Source: JTS-RE37 sp041743975 (GTDB lineage: Bacteria; Bacteroidota; Bacteroidia; Flavobacteriales; Flavobacteriaceae). Taken from it: 64,000 nucleotides of DNA. A model generated the notes under the pieces. The model was not told where the DNA came from and ran no database searches. It worked only from the letters and a program-made list of their open reading frames with translations. Positions 36,266-45,691 of the stretch are shown piece after piece. Each line of letters starts with the position of its first letter. The stretch's first letter is position 1. The translations under genes and the position numbers were made by a program. The stretch covers positions 66,707-130,706 of the forward strand of contig JBGTLT010000069.1 of NCBI GenBank assembly GCA_041743975.1. Reading direction: 5' to 3'.

Positions 36266-37078
36266 TTATCCGGCTACCTTCCCGGATACTGTTTTAAACT
36301 CGTTGATTTTTTCAAAAGAAGCCACCATGCCCCGGATAAGGGAGGAACTCAGCCCCTGGTGTTCCATTTCATTCAGGCCCTGAATAGTGCAGCCCATGGG
36401 GGTAGTTACGCGGTCTATTTCCTGTTCCGGATGGTTGCCCGATTCAATCAGCAGTTCGGCTGCGCCATTACAGGTATGGACGGCCAATTCCCGGGCTTCC
36501 TGCGCATCGAACCCCAATTGGATGGCACCCTGGGTGGTAGCCCGGATAAGGCGCATCCAGAAGGCAATACCACTGGCACAAATCACGGTGGCTGCCTGCA
36601 TGCGTTCTTCCGGGATTTCAAGCGTGTGTCCCATACGGTTAAAGATGGCCTTTGCCAGGTCAATCCTTTTTTTGCCGGCTTCATTGCTACAGATGCAGGT
36701 CATGGATTTTCCCACGGATATAGCCGTATTGGGCATGCTCCGGATAATATAGGTATCGCTCCCGAGGATTGCTTCCATTTTGTCAATGCTAAACCCGGTT
36801 ATGGTGGATATGACCACATGGTTTTCCGTTAGCAGGTGTTTAATCTCCTCCAGGATCTTGGCAAAATGCCCCGGTTGAACAGCAAAGATCAGGATGTCCG
36901 ACTCCTGCACTGCCTTTTTATTGTCTGATGATATGGTTACGTTACCGTAGTGTTCGAACTCCCGTAAACTCTCCAGGTGCCTTTTGGTAAGATACATAGA
37001 GGTTGCACCGTTGCTGTGCAATATCCCTTTGGCGATGGAAAGCCCCAGATTCCCGGTACCGATGATGGCTATCTTCAT
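36266..37078 (-). CDS. proC: Pyrroline-5-carboxylate reductase
   Basis: The 270-aa protein has an N-terminal Rossmann motif MKIAIIGTGNLGLSIAKG, the family segments ILIFAVQPGHF and MPNTAISVGKSMTCIC, and a C-terminal dimer helix domain (VTTPMGCTIQGLNEME, SSSLIRGMVAS). It reduces pyrroline-5-carboxylate to proline, drawing on the same glutamate/ornithine pool as the surrounding arg genes. ATG 37078 begins the Rossmann fold directly; an ATG at 37156 would add 26 non-family residues but would close the 83-bp gap to argC, so some doubt about the start remains. Confidence 0.92.
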   Translation of the reverse strand: MKIAIIGTGNLGLSIAKGILHSNGATSMYLTKRHLESLREFEHYGNVTISSDNKKAVQESDILIFAVQPGHFAKILEEIKHLLTENHVVISTITGFSIDKMEAILGSDTYIIRSMPNTAISVGKSMTCICSNEAGKKRIDLAKAIFNRMGHTLEIPEERMQAATVICASGIAFWMRLIRATTQGAIQLGFDAQEARELAVHTCNGAAELLIESGNHPEQEIDRVTTPMGCTIQGLNEMEHQGLSSSLIRGMVASFEKINEFKTVSGKVAG

Positions 37079-37161
37079 AGTATTTTTTTCTTTGCTATTT
37101 TCTCGTACTGTTTTTTGCCCGGGATTGATGGTATCCCATATAGTTATTCGTCGCATTCCTG

Positions 37162-38133
37162 CTATATCCCGCCCTTTAATCGTAAGCCTTCCGCCTCCGG
37201 GAACCCGAACATCAGGTTCATGTTCTGGACAGCCTGCCCCGAAGCCCCCTTTAACAGGTTATCGATAGCGGAGGTGACCAATAAGGTATCCTTGTATTTG
37301 TGTAAATGAATATGGCATTGGTTTGTGTTGACCACCTGCTTCAGATGGATGGGCTCTGTAGCCAGTTGGGTAAATACGGCATCTTTGTAAAACGCAGCAT
37401 ACAGGTCCATGGCGTCCGATTCGTTACCGGTGAAATGTGTATAGGCAGTTGCAAGGATACCCCTTGTAAAATTCCCCCGATGCGGCAAAAAGAATAATTC
37501 CCCTGCATTGGCCTGAAGGGATTGGAGGCTCTCAATGATTTCCCCCAGGTGTTGGTGGGTAAAAGGCTTATACCAGGAAGCATTGCTGTCCCTCCAGCTG
37601 AAGTGGGTGCTTTCTGATGGTTTGGCCCCTGCACCTGTGCTGCCGGTTACCGCATTTACATGGACCTCCCGGGTCAATAGCCCTGCCGCGGCCAGGGGCA
37701 GTAGTGCCAGCTGTATAGCTGTTGCAAAGCATCCCGGGTTAGCGATATGGGTGGCGTTTTTGATTTTTTCCCTGAAAAGTTCGGGCAGGCCATAGACAAA
37801 TTTCCTTCCTTCAAACACATCATCCTTATGCAGCCTGAAATCATTGCTAAGGTCAATGATCCTGGTATCTGGTCCAAAATGGTGTTCCCGGAGGAAGGCA
37901 GATGAATTCCCGTGGCCGAGGCACAGGAAGACCACCTGGACCTCCGGATTTATAGTATCCGTAAATGTAAGCGGTGTAAGGCCTATTAAATCAGGATGCG
38001 CTGAGGAAACGGCTTTCCCTGCCCTTGTGGTACTGTAGGTAAAATCGATTTCCACATCGGGATGGTGCAGCAGCAAACGGATGAGTTCGCCCCCTGTATA
38101 ACCCGAGCCTCCTATGATGCCTGCTTTAATCAT
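37162..38133 (-). CDS. argC: N-acyl-gamma-glutamyl-phosphate reductase
   Basis: The 323-aa enzyme has GIIGGSGYTGGELIRLLLHHP (NADP-binding), the catalytic Cys in ANPGCFATAIQLALLP, VTGSTGAGAKPS and LPHRGNFTRGILATAY. It reduces the acyl phosphate made by ArgB to the semialdehyde used by ArgD. Its start overlaps the end of argG by 8 bp, showing translational coupling. Confidence 0.95.
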   Translation of the reverse strand: MIKAGIIGGSGYTGGELIRLLLHHPDVEIDFTYSTTRAGKAVSSAHPDLIGLTPLTFTDTINPEVQVVFLCLGHGNSSAFLREHHFGPDTRIIDLSNDFRLHKDDVFEGRKFVYGLPELFREKIKNATHIANPGCFATAIQLALLPLAAAGLLTREVHVNAVTGSTGAGAKPSESTHFSWRDSNASWYKPFTHQHLGEIIESLQSLQANAGELFFLPHRGNFTRGILATAYTHFTGNESDAMDLYAAFYKDAVFTQLATEPIHLKQVVNTNQCHIHLHKYKDTLLVTSAIDNLLKGASGQAVQNMNLMFGFPEAEGLRLKGGI

Positions 38134-39316
38134 GCTTTTCGTTTACGATTTTTGCAATTTTCCCCGGATTGGAGAGGATTTTTATAAACCCCCGGGCGTC
38201 TTCAGCGGTCCAGCCCTTGTTGACTTCCCCATAGGTTCCGAATGAAGCATTCATAAGGTCGTGGGGGGAGGAGATTCCTATGAGTTCAAACCGGTATGGA
38301 TGCAAGGTAAGATAAACATCCCCCGACACATTTTTCTGTGAATCGGTCAGAAAGGCTTCGATATTGCGCATTACCTCATCGAGATAATTGCCTTCATGCA
38401 GCAGCATCCCATAAAAATTGGCCAGTTGTTCCTTCTGAAATAGCTGCCATTTGCTTTGGGTGTGTTTTTCCAGGAGGTGATGTGCTTTGATGGTAATGAG
38501 CGAAGCCGCGGCTTCAAATCCAACCCGGCCTTTGATCCCGATAATCGTATCCCCTACATGGATATCCCTGCCAATGGCATACCTGGATGCCATATCATTT
38601 AGTTTGATGATCGCATTGACCGGTTTCAGGACTGTGCCGTCAATCCCAACCAACTCACCCCTTTCAAAGGTAAGCCGGCAAGCCACAGGGTTTGATTCCT
38701 CCAGCTGGCTTGGGTAGGCGTTACCGGGGAGGGCCAGATGCGAGGTAAGGGTCTCCCTTCCGCCCACGGAAGTACCCCAGAGGCCTTTGTTGATGGAATA
38801 CTGTGCCTTTTCCCAGGAATAGTCCACTCCCTTCGATTGCAGGTAGGCAATTTCAGCCTCCCTGGAAAGCTTGTTGTCCCGGATGGGCGTAATTATTTCC
38901 AGTTCGGGGGCCAGGATCTGGAAGATCATATCAAAACGCACCTGGTCGTTCCCGGCCCCGGTACTTCCATGGGCTATACTTGTTGCCCCTGTTTTCTTTG
39001 CGTAATTAACTATTTCGATTGCCTGGATGATCCGCTCTGCGCTGACAGAAAGCGGGTAGGTATTATTCCGCAGCACGTTGCCAAAGACCAGGTATTTCAC
39101 CACCTTCTCATAAAAGGATTGCACTGCGTCTATAGAAGTATAGGAGACCGCGCCGAGGTTCAGTGCCTTTTCCTTTATCTGCCCTATCTCCGAATCTGAA
39201 AATCCTCCGGTATTCACACTTACCGCATGGACCTCATAGTTTTTTTCTTCGGACAAATACTTTGCACAATAGGAGGTATCCAATCCACCGCTATAGGCCA
39301 GGACTAATTTGTTCAT
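38126..39316 (-). CDS. argG: Argininosuccinate synthase
   Basis: The 396-aa enzyme shows the ATP-pyrophosphatase loop LVLAYSGGLDTSYCAKYL, GSTGAGNDQVRFDM, the ITPIRDNKLSREAE segment and the C-terminal synthase domain. It joins citrulline and aspartate with ATP. It is the second gene of the operon; its ATG overlaps the stop of the upstream GNAT gene by 4 bp. Confidence 0.96.
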   Translation of the reverse strand: MNKLVLAYSGGLDTSYCAKYLSEEKNYEVHAVSVNTGGFSDSEIGQIKEKALNLGAVSYTSIDAVQSFYEKVVKYLVFGNVLRNNTYPLSVSAERIIQAIEIVNYAKKTGATSIAHGSTGAGNDQVRFDMIFQILAPELEIITPIRDNKLSREAEIAYLQSKGVDYSWEKAQYSINKGLWGTSVGGRETLTSHLALPGNAYPSQLEESNPVACRLTFERGELVGIDGTVLKPVNAIIKLNDMASRYAIGRDIHVGDTIIGIKGRVGFEAAASLITIKAHHLLEKHTQSKWQLFQKEQLANFYGMLLHEGNYLDEVMRNIEAFLTDSQKNVSGDVYLTLHPYRFELIGISSPHDLMNASFGTYGEVNKGWTAEDARGFIKILSNPGKIAKIVNEKHD

Positions 39317-39930
39317 TGTTTTTTAATTTTCAGGAAGAGGTTTTCCTTGATTCTCTTTAACCTGTCAAAGGCCTTGCTGTTCAGTTTCTCCTTGTTAACT
39401 TTGGGTTTTTGGGTCGGGTCGAAGAGCATTCCTGTACAAAGGCACATCTTTCGTTCGGTCCGGGTAAGGATATCAAAATTCTTACAGGTCTGGCATCCCT
39501 TCCAGAATTCCGGGTCATCCGTGAGTTCGGAAAAAGTAACCGGTTTATAACCGAGTTCGTAGTTCATTTTCATGACCGCCAGCCCGGTGGTGATTCCAAA
39601 GATCTTGGCATCCGGGAATTTCTTTCTCGAAAGCTCAAATATGGCCTGTTTGATTTTTTTGGCAAGCCCCTGGTTCCGGTAATCGGGATGTACGATTAAC
39701 CCGGAATTGGCGACGAATTTTTGGTGCCCCCATACCTCAATGTAGCAAAAACCTGCAAACTTTTCCCCGTCCAGGGCTATAATGGCATTGCCATTCTGCA
39801 GGCGCTTTATGATATATTCCGGGGTCCTGTTAGCAATTCCGGTTCCCCTTACCTTGGCGGATTCCGCAATGGTTTCACTTATGATTTCCGCGTATTTAAT
39901 ATGTGATGAATTAGCAATATTTATTTCCAC
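39313..39930 (-). CDS. GNAT acyltransferase heading the arginine operon; candidate N-acylglutamate synthase
   Basis: The 205-aa protein has a GNAT core (residues about 1-140) with the CoA loop HPDYRNQGLAKKIKQAIFE, followed by an unusual Cys-rich segment GCQTCKN...MCLCTGM (CxxC then CxC about 15 residues later) that could bind zinc, and a basic C-terminal tail. It is the first gene of the arginine operon and is coupled to argG (ATGA overlap). The operon otherwise lacks any argA or argJ, so this protein is the natural candidate for making N-acetyl- or N-succinylglutamate. That role is inferred from position. Confidence 0.85.
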   Translation of the reverse strand: MEINIANSSHIKYAEIISETIAESAKVRGTGIANRTPEYIIKRLQNGNAIIALDGEKFAGFCYIEVWGHQKFVANSGLIVHPDYRNQGLAKKIKQAIFELSRKKFPDAKIFGITTGLAVMKMNYELGYKPVTFSELTDDPEFWKGCQTCKNFDILTRTERKMCLCTGMLFDPTQKPKVNKEKLNSKAFDRLKRIKENLFLKIKKQ

Positions 39931-40148
39931 TGCGTGGTATGTAATTGAATAAGATTAAAATGAAGTTTGTCGTTTCGCGGAAATGGACTCACCTATTTCC
40001 AAAAATAAGGATGCACCCTTACGGGCGGGGACAGATAGGGGCATAACGAGCCGTGGGAACAGCTGCCCTCAAAGTAATCGTAATAGTAGTATTTTTTCTC
40101 ATCCTGGATCAAATGTACAAATTAAATTCAGAAACAGTAAAATGCCCA
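39931..40148. other. Leader/intergenic region upstream of the arginine operon
   Basis: The 218-bp spacer between the GT-C glycosyltransferase stop and the first arg gene includes a GC-rich block (40010-40075) unlike its AT-rich flanks, with complementary segments GGGGCA/TGCCCT and AAGG/CCTT. Read toward the operon it could form a structured leader. No TAnnTTTG box, ArgR box or known riboswitch core was recognised. Confidence 0.4.
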
Positions 40149-41510
40149 TTAATTTTTACGAATTACTAATTTCTGGCCTTTGTATCTAATGATTTCGTAA
40201 CATAGGAATCCGATGACCAAGAAATATTCAACAAAAAGCAAGGCAAGATTTTCCTTAAATTCCGGATTTGCGTAGGCAGTGTAACTCAGGATTATGAAAG
40301 CGGACCAGGCAATGGGGTAGCGAAAATCCGTATAAATTGCCAGGAGAACAAGGAAAATAACATACCAGGGATGTACGGTGGAGGCCAGGAAATAGTAGGC
40401 AGACAATACCAGGAGCATGGAGCCAATCAGGATGCCTAGATTTTGGTTTCTTCGCAGGAAGGTGGTTGCAAGTATGATTATGATAACCAAATATGGTGTT
40501 ATTTTACCATAGTCTTTTATGAGTTCCCAGGGCTTTACATCCAGTTGCAGCGCTATTTGCTTGATGAGGTTATACAAGCCGGCATTGAATTCAAAATTGG
40601 AGAACCACAGCCCGATGGTCTGCATGTAATTGTGGATGAATTGGGGGGAATAAAAGGGTAAAAAGCAGATGACCAGGCACCCGCCGACCACCCCGTAGAA
40701 GAGGGCACTCTTTTTAATCCCCAAATGGGTTATAAACAGGGGCAGGAATAGAAGGGGGATCAATTTAACCGATATGGAAATGGCATAAGGGAAGGCTGCC
40801 CATATCCATTTATGAAGCGACAGCAGGTAAAGGCTACAGATGAAAAAGAAAAGCATGACTCCTTCAAAGTGGAGGTTCCCGGTAAGTTCAATGAGTATGA
40901 GGGGATTGAGGAAATACCAGAAAATAAGGTGGGGGGAGCGGTTTACCTGTCTCAGTAACTTCCTGCCAACATAAAATATTCCGATGTCCGCAAAAATTAT
41001 CATAACCCGGCTTGCCATCACGGTAGCGAGGATGCTTTTCCCGCCAATCCAGGCCGCAAGTGCAAACAGCAGTTGGTTAACGGGTGGATAATTGCTATAA
41101 TTCGCGGCACTTAAGCTTCCCATACCGGCATGCAGTTCCCGGGCATTCGCTATCGCCAGGTCTGCCTGCAATATTAAATCGTCCGGTAAAAATAAATAGG
41201 GGTTGATCCCCAGGAGCAGCAAATTTCCATCCCAGACAAACCGATTGAAATCCTGTGAAAGGTTGGGTTCTGCAAACAGGAATACCAGGCGGAACAGTAT
41301 CCCCGACGCCAGGAGGAACTTATAGTTCCATTTTTCAAACTGTATGAGCTTATAACAAAGAAAAAACAAGGCGCCGAACAGCATCAGTAGCTTAAGGACA
41401 TCTGTGCGGGTGAGGTCGTAGGCAAAGGACCCATAGAACAACAGGCTCGCCAGAACCATCAGAATGGGTATTTTATGAAGGTTCCAATAGGAGATCAAAC
41501 GGTTGGTCAT
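40149..41510 (-). CDS. GT-C type polytopic mannosyl/glycosyltransferase
   Basis: The 453-aa integral membrane protein has about 11-12 hydrophobic helices and the GT-C signature in its first long loop (NLSQDFNRFVWDGNLLLLGINPY, an acidic loop after helix 3), with YPPVNQLLFALAAW after it, like polyprenol-phosphate-dependent mannosyltransferases. It would use a lipid-phosphate sugar, plausibly supplied by the DPM-like GT2 encoded upstream. ATG 41510 (MTNRLISYW) is preferred over 41534. It is third in a glycosyltransferase operon, 125 bp after the CesA-like gene. Confidence 0.82.
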   Translation of the reverse strand: MTNRLISYWNLHKIPILMVLASLLFYGSFAYDLTRTDVLKLLMLFGALFFLCYKLIQFEKWNYKFLLASGILFRLVFLFAEPNLSQDFNRFVWDGNLLLLGINPYLFLPDDLILQADLAIANARELHAGMGSLSAANYSNYPPVNQLLFALAAWIGGKSILATVMASRVMIIFADIGIFYVGRKLLRQVNRSPHLIFWYFLNPLILIELTGNLHFEGVMLFFFICSLYLLSLHKWIWAAFPYAISISVKLIPLLFLPLFITHLGIKKSALFYGVVGGCLVICFLPFYSPQFIHNYMQTIGLWFSNFEFNAGLYNLIKQIALQLDVKPWELIKDYGKITPYLVIIIILATTFLRRNQNLGILIGSMLLVLSAYYFLASTVHPWYVIFLVLLAIYTDFRYPIAWSAFIILSYTAYANPEFKENLALLFVEYFLVIGFLCYEIIRYKGQKLVIRKN

Positions 41511-41635
41511 GGTTCTTTTGGCGTGACATTGCAAAGAACAGCAAATTTGATGAATATGGGGGATCCGTCCTGTCTTAACAGGAAAATCAGGTTACCGGCC
41601 ATGCCTGGATAAAGCGTGGGGTTTTCGCAGGGGTT

Positions 41636-43120
41636 CTATGCCCTGGCGGTAAGGGACTTCAAAAAGACAAACCCGAACCCCAGGAACAACATTAAATGAA
41701 ACGGGAACAACCCAAAATCATTCAGGGGGATGGCGCTGTACATACCGAACAGGAAATAGACCATCAGGCCGAATTCGATGATCATATTAGGGGATAGTTT
41801 CTTGGCCAGGTATTTGTTGTCCTTCCAGTTATTCGTAAGGCTCTGGATGTTGAATTTTGGGGTCCTGACAAACTCGCTCCGTTTGCCAAAATGTCCTTCC
41901 AGGACGGCTATGGAGTTATGCAACGAGAAGCCAAGGGCCACCGAGAAGAAGGTAAAAAACAATTTTATGTAGTCTACAAATTTATCAAAACCACTGCCTT
42001 GCAGGCTTTTATAGGTAAACCAGTAGCATATGAAGAGAATAATGGTACTCAGGATAAAGAATCCTGTCACCTCGAATATCCAACCGAACTGTACAAAGGT
42101 GTTTTTGATATACAACATGGGGATGCTCAAAACGGCAACGATAAACACACACAGGAACATGGAACTGTTCAACAGGTGCATCACCCCATGGAATTTAGTC
42201 TTAAAGGAAATATTCTTGGAACTGACCACATTCCATACCGTCTTTCTGAAATTCTCAGCGCCCCCCTTGTTCCATCGGAATTGTTGGGATCGCGCGGCGC
42301 TGATCACAACGGGAAGCTCTGCCGGGGTTTCCACATCCTCCAGGTATTTGAATTTCCAGTTTTTCAACTGCGCCCTGTAGCTGAGGTCCAGGTCCTCAGT
42401 AAGGGTATCCCCCTCCCAGTTCCCTGCATCAATGATACATTCCTTGCGCCAGATACCCGCGGTTCCGTTGAAATTTATAAAATGCCCTTTCGCATTCCTG
42501 CCCACCTGTTCCAGTGTAAAATGTGCATCGAGGGCAAAGGCCTGTATCCTGGTCAGGGTAGAATAATCCCTGTTGATATGCCCCCACCGGGTTTGTACCA
42601 CCCCGATCTCGGCGTCTTTAAAGTAGATCACCGTTTTCTTTAGCCAATCGCTGTCCGGCAGGAAATCGGCATCAAAAATGGCGATAAATTCCCCTTTGGC
42701 TATTTTCAGCCCCTCCTTCAGGGCCCCGGCTTTATAACCTTCCCGGTTCTGCCTTCGGATATGCTGGATGTCCAATCCGGTTTCCTGCAATGCCTGTATC
42801 ATCCTGGCAGTATCCAGGACGGATTCATCCGTGGAATCGTCCAGCACCTGTATCTCGAGTTTGCTTTTTGGGTATTCTATTTTTGCGATGTTCTCCAACA
42901 GGCGCTCCATAACGTACTCCTCGTTATAGATTGGCAATTGTATGGTGACAATCGGAATTTCCCTGGGATCCAGAAGGTTGAATTTGGGGGCGACCTCGAT
43001 CATTTTTTTATGCCCGAGGTAATTTACGAGAAGGTTTAGCTGCGCAAGGCTGTAAAAGAAAATAAGCATGAGCGCCAAACTGTAGATTCCCAAGAGTAAA
43101 TAGACCAATATCATTTCCAT
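41636..43120 (-). CDS. Cellulose-synthase-like processive family 2 glycosyltransferase
   Basis: The 494-aa protein has an N-terminal helix (residues about 3-28), a cytosolic GT2 domain with VLDDSTDES, IFDADFLPD (DxD), TEDLDLSYRAQ (TED, base) and QQFRWNKGGAE (QxxRW), and four C-terminal helices. This is the pattern of processive membrane synthases (CesA/BcsA-like or glucomannan-type). The polysaccharide is unknown; no BcsB or PilZ-type partner is present. It is 1 bp from the upstream GT2 gene and so in the same operon. Confidence 0.92.
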   Translation of the reverse strand: MEMILVYLLLGIYSLALMLIFFYSLAQLNLLVNYLGHKKMIEVAPKFNLLDPREIPIVTIQLPIYNEEYVMERLLENIAKIEYPKSKLEIQVLDDSTDESVLDTARMIQALQETGLDIQHIRRQNREGYKAGALKEGLKIAKGEFIAIFDADFLPDSDWLKKTVIYFKDAEIGVVQTRWGHINRDYSTLTRIQAFALDAHFTLEQVGRNAKGHFINFNGTAGIWRKECIIDAGNWEGDTLTEDLDLSYRAQLKNWKFKYLEDVETPAELPVVISAARSQQFRWNKGGAENFRKTVWNVVSSKNISFKTKFHGVMHLLNSSMFLCVFIVAVLSIPMLYIKNTFVQFGWIFEVTGFFILSTIILFICYWFTYKSLQGSGFDKFVDYIKLFFTFFSVALGFSLHNSIAVLEGHFGKRSEFVRTPKFNIQSLTNNWKDNKYLAKKLSPNMIIEFGLMVYFLFGMYSAIPLNDFGLFPFHLMLFLGFGFVFLKSLTARA

Positions 43121-43121
43121 T

Positions 43122-43811
43122 TTACTTTATGCTGTATTTAAATATCCAACCCAGGATTTTAACGCCTGCAAATATACTACCTTTTACGGTACCTGATACT
43201 TTTGAGACGCCAATTCTTTTTTTGTAATGCACTGGTATTTCGGTGTATGTCAGTTTCTTTTTAAGCGCTTTCAGCTGCATTTCCACCGTCCAGCCATAGG
43301 TTTTATCCTCCATGGACAACAGCAATAAGCTGTCATATTTTATGGCCCTGAACGGCCCGAGATCCGTAAACCGGGACCCGAACAGTATTTTCATCAGGGA
43401 GGTTGCCAGCCAATTGCCGAAAACCTGCTGGGGGGTCATGGCACCGGGTTCCCTTAGTTCCCGGGCCCTTGCTCCAATTACGAAATCTGCTTCCCCATCT
43501 AAAATCGGCTTCACTAAGTGGGTTAGTTCCGCTGGATAATCCGAGTAGTCCCCATCAATAAATACGATAATGTCCGGGCGATTGGATTGTTTCGCCACAT
43601 AATCCAATCCTTTCAGGCATGCATACCCATAGCCTTTTCTCTCCTCGGACAATACGGTCGCCCCGGCCTTACTGGCTACCGCCCTTGTGTTGTCGGTGGA
43701 ATTGTTGCTGACCACAATCACCTCCGATACTATATCCGGAATTTCATCAATGACCTGAGCAATGGAATCAGCCTCGTTAAAGGCGGGAATGATTACTTTG
43801 ATGTTGGCCAT
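43122..43811 (-). CDS. Family 2 glycosyltransferase, dolichyl-phosphate-mannose-synthase-like
   Basis: The 229-aa GT-A protein has IIPAFNEADSIAQVIDEIPD, VVSNNSTDNT, the DxD in VFIDGDYSDYP and the ARELREPGAMTPQQVFGNW region, with no extra membrane domain except a weak C-terminal hydrophobic segment. It probably moves a sugar to polyprenyl phosphate, which the GT-C enzyme encoded downstream could use. A minus-strand TAATTTTG (43878-43885) about 70 bp upstream is a possible -7 box. First gene of the three-gene operon. Confidence 0.9.
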   Translation of the reverse strand: MANIKVIIPAFNEADSIAQVIDEIPDIVSEVIVVSNNSTDNTRAVASKAGATVLSEERKGYGYACLKGLDYVAKQSNRPDIIVFIDGDYSDYPAELTHLVKPILDGEADFVIGARARELREPGAMTPQQVFGNWLATSLMKILFGSRFTDLGPFRAIKYDSLLLLSMEDKTYGWTVEMQLKALKKKLTYTEIPVHYKKRIGVSKVSGTVKGSIFAGVKILGWIFKYSIK

Positions 43812-43904
43812 TAAAATTCTTTAAGTAAAAGTAAGTTGTTTGGACTGAAAAACAGACGCCAAAAGGATTGTAACCAACAAAATTAATTTTTAAGAATGCT
43901 AATC

Positions 43905-44050
43905 TAATAGCGAAGTCGAAGCCACGTTTCAGACAGATTCCCGATGAACGACGGGAAGGCTGTCGAAGCCCATTGTCATACTGAGCACCCGCCCATGCCT
44001 AATGGCACGTTCGGGCCCGTCCGAAGGGCTTCAGCCGGGCGGGCAGGAAG
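43905..44050. repeat. Scattered GC-rich repeat fragment
   Basis: The 247-bp spacer between two minus-strand genes holds GCGAAGTCGAAGCC, TTGTCATACTGAGC and GCTTCAGCCGGGCGGGCAGG. Near-identical pieces recur at 49500-49660 (CATTGAGCGCCCG, GCTTCAGCTGGGCGGGC), 50028-50050 (GCTTCAGCCGGGCGGGCAGG) and, more weakly, 28555-28600 and 30685-30740. This is a dispersed noncoding repeat family; no gene is called. Confidence 0.65.
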
Positions 44051-44058
44051 ACGAAGCC

Positions 44059-45654
44059 CTATCCGTTCCTTTCGTTCTGATGCACCAGGTCCATCAGGTC
44101 CACATCATTGCCAAGCAATATCTGCCTGCTTTCTATCCGCCCTTTCAGCGGGCCGTTTTCCAGTTTTAAAACCCCCCGGGGACAAACCGCGGAACAGATG
44201 CCGCACCCCACACAGCTGGAACGTACGATATTCTCGCCCTTCTGTGCATAGGCCCTTACATCTATGCCCATCTCGCAATAGGTGGAACAGTTGCCGCAGG
44301 AGATACACTGGCCGCCATTGGTGGTAATCCTGAACCTTGAAAACAGCCGCTGCTGGAAACCCAGGATAGCAGCCATCGGACACCCGAACCTGCACCAGAC
44401 CCTGCTTCCGAATATAGGATAAAAGCCGGTGCCTATTACTCCTGAAAAGATGCTGCCAATCAAAAACCCATAGGACGACCGGAGCGTTTCAGATCTGAAA
44501 AGGAAAAGGTTCTTGTCCCCACCGAAATAATGGAAACCAATCAATGCCATGATGATCACAAAATAACCAATTGCTCCAAATTTGGCATCCTTCCGGAATT
44601 CCTCCCTCTTAAACACCATTGCCACTGCAAACACCAACGTCAGCAGCAGCCCTACCCCGATGAGGAAGGTATCCCTGGTCAACCAGTATTTACTGCTGTC
44701 ATTACCCAGGTAGGAGTATACCACAGCAGTTGTCATCAGGGTTACAAATACCACCACACTGTGTACCACCCACCGTTCGATCTTCCATGCCGACAAACTT
44801 TTGTCGCTCAGGTGCCGGAAAGGATCCCCGGCCGTTTCGGCAAGTCCGCCACACCCGCATACCCAGGAACAATACCATCGCTTTCCATACCAATAGGTTA
44901 GTATGGGCGTAATGACGAAAATGGAGAGTATGCCAAAAATCAGCATGGCGATGCCGATATCCCCGGCGTCGATGAAACTGTCTACCCTGTAACGCTCAAA
45001 ATTGTAATAATTCAGGGGCCAGATATTCTTCAGGTCGTAATAGGGAAGTTCCCCATTGAGTCGCGCCATAATTTCAGGGATCAGGAAGGCAAATGCGGTC
45101 TGAAAGAACATCACGCTAACCGTTCGGATGATCTCATAGCGGTTGTGCCGGTATTTCCAGATAAATTTGATCCCGAAAGCCAGAATTGCCACCGTATACA
45201 AGGTGCCATATACGAACCACTGGCTCGCCGGGTTACCGCTCAGCATCTTGCTTAGCGGGTCGAACAAGGCAATAATGCCCGTATTATCCCCGTCTTTTAC
45301 CAGGCCCAGGTATTGCGGATAAAAGTAGAGGACTATGTAGAACCCGGTAAGGGCGATTCCCAGGAGCCAGGCCCAGATTCCCCGGCCCGAAATCGATTTA
45401 AACCAGACGCCATCATTCTTTATGCCTTTGGATTTATTTGCATATGCCTCATAGCTAAACCAGCATACGCCTGCAAAAATGGCGGATAAGGCAATGGTGA
45501 GCCAGAGGGCTTTATTTTTAAAGCCTGTGTTCAGGGCGGCCAGCAAAATTATAAACAATCCTGCCATGCCTATCAAGACGGCCAGCCTTTGCCCGGTGCT
45601 GAGGGCTTTCGGCGGCTCCCCTGTCAGGGCCATATTTTTGTCAAGTGTTTTCAT
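44059..45654 (-). CDS. Membrane 4Fe-4S ferredoxin-domain protein (NosR/NapH/YccM-like)
   Basis: The 531-aa protein has about nine transmembrane helices, two NapH-type cytoplasmic Cys motifs (CSWVCGCGGLAET and CRFGCPMAAILG) and two C-terminal 4Fe-4S clusters (CISCGNCSTYCEMGIDV, CVGCGICSAVCPRG, residues about 445-500). It should carry electrons between the membrane pool and a soluble partner. It lies 37 bp downstream of the flavoprotein gene, suggesting a two-protein electron-transfer unit. No nitrate, nitrite or N2O reductase gene is in the window, so the terminal partner is unknown. Confidence 0.88.
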   Translation of the reverse strand: MKTLDKNMALTGEPPKALSTGQRLAVLIGMAGLFIILLAALNTGFKNKALWLTIALSAIFAGVCWFSYEAYANKSKGIKNDGVWFKSISGRGIWAWLLGIALTGFYIVLYFYPQYLGLVKDGDNTGIIALFDPLSKMLSGNPASQWFVYGTLYTVAILAFGIKFIWKYRHNRYEIIRTVSVMFFQTAFAFLIPEIMARLNGELPYYDLKNIWPLNYYNFERYRVDSFIDAGDIGIAMLIFGILSIFVITPILTYWYGKRWYCSWVCGCGGLAETAGDPFRHLSDKSLSAWKIERWVVHSVVVFVTLMTTAVVYSYLGNDSSKYWLTRDTFLIGVGLLLTLVFAVAMVFKREEFRKDAKFGAIGYFVIIMALIGFHYFGGDKNLFLFRSETLRSSYGFLIGSIFSGVIGTGFYPIFGSRVWCRFGCPMAAILGFQQRLFSRFRITTNGGQCISCGNCSTYCEMGIDVRAYAQKGENIVRSSCVGCGICSAVCPRGVLKLENGPLKGRIESRQILLGNDVDLMDLVHQNERNG

Positions 45655-45691
45655 CCGGGTATTTCATTGGGAGTATTATTTTTTTAAATTT

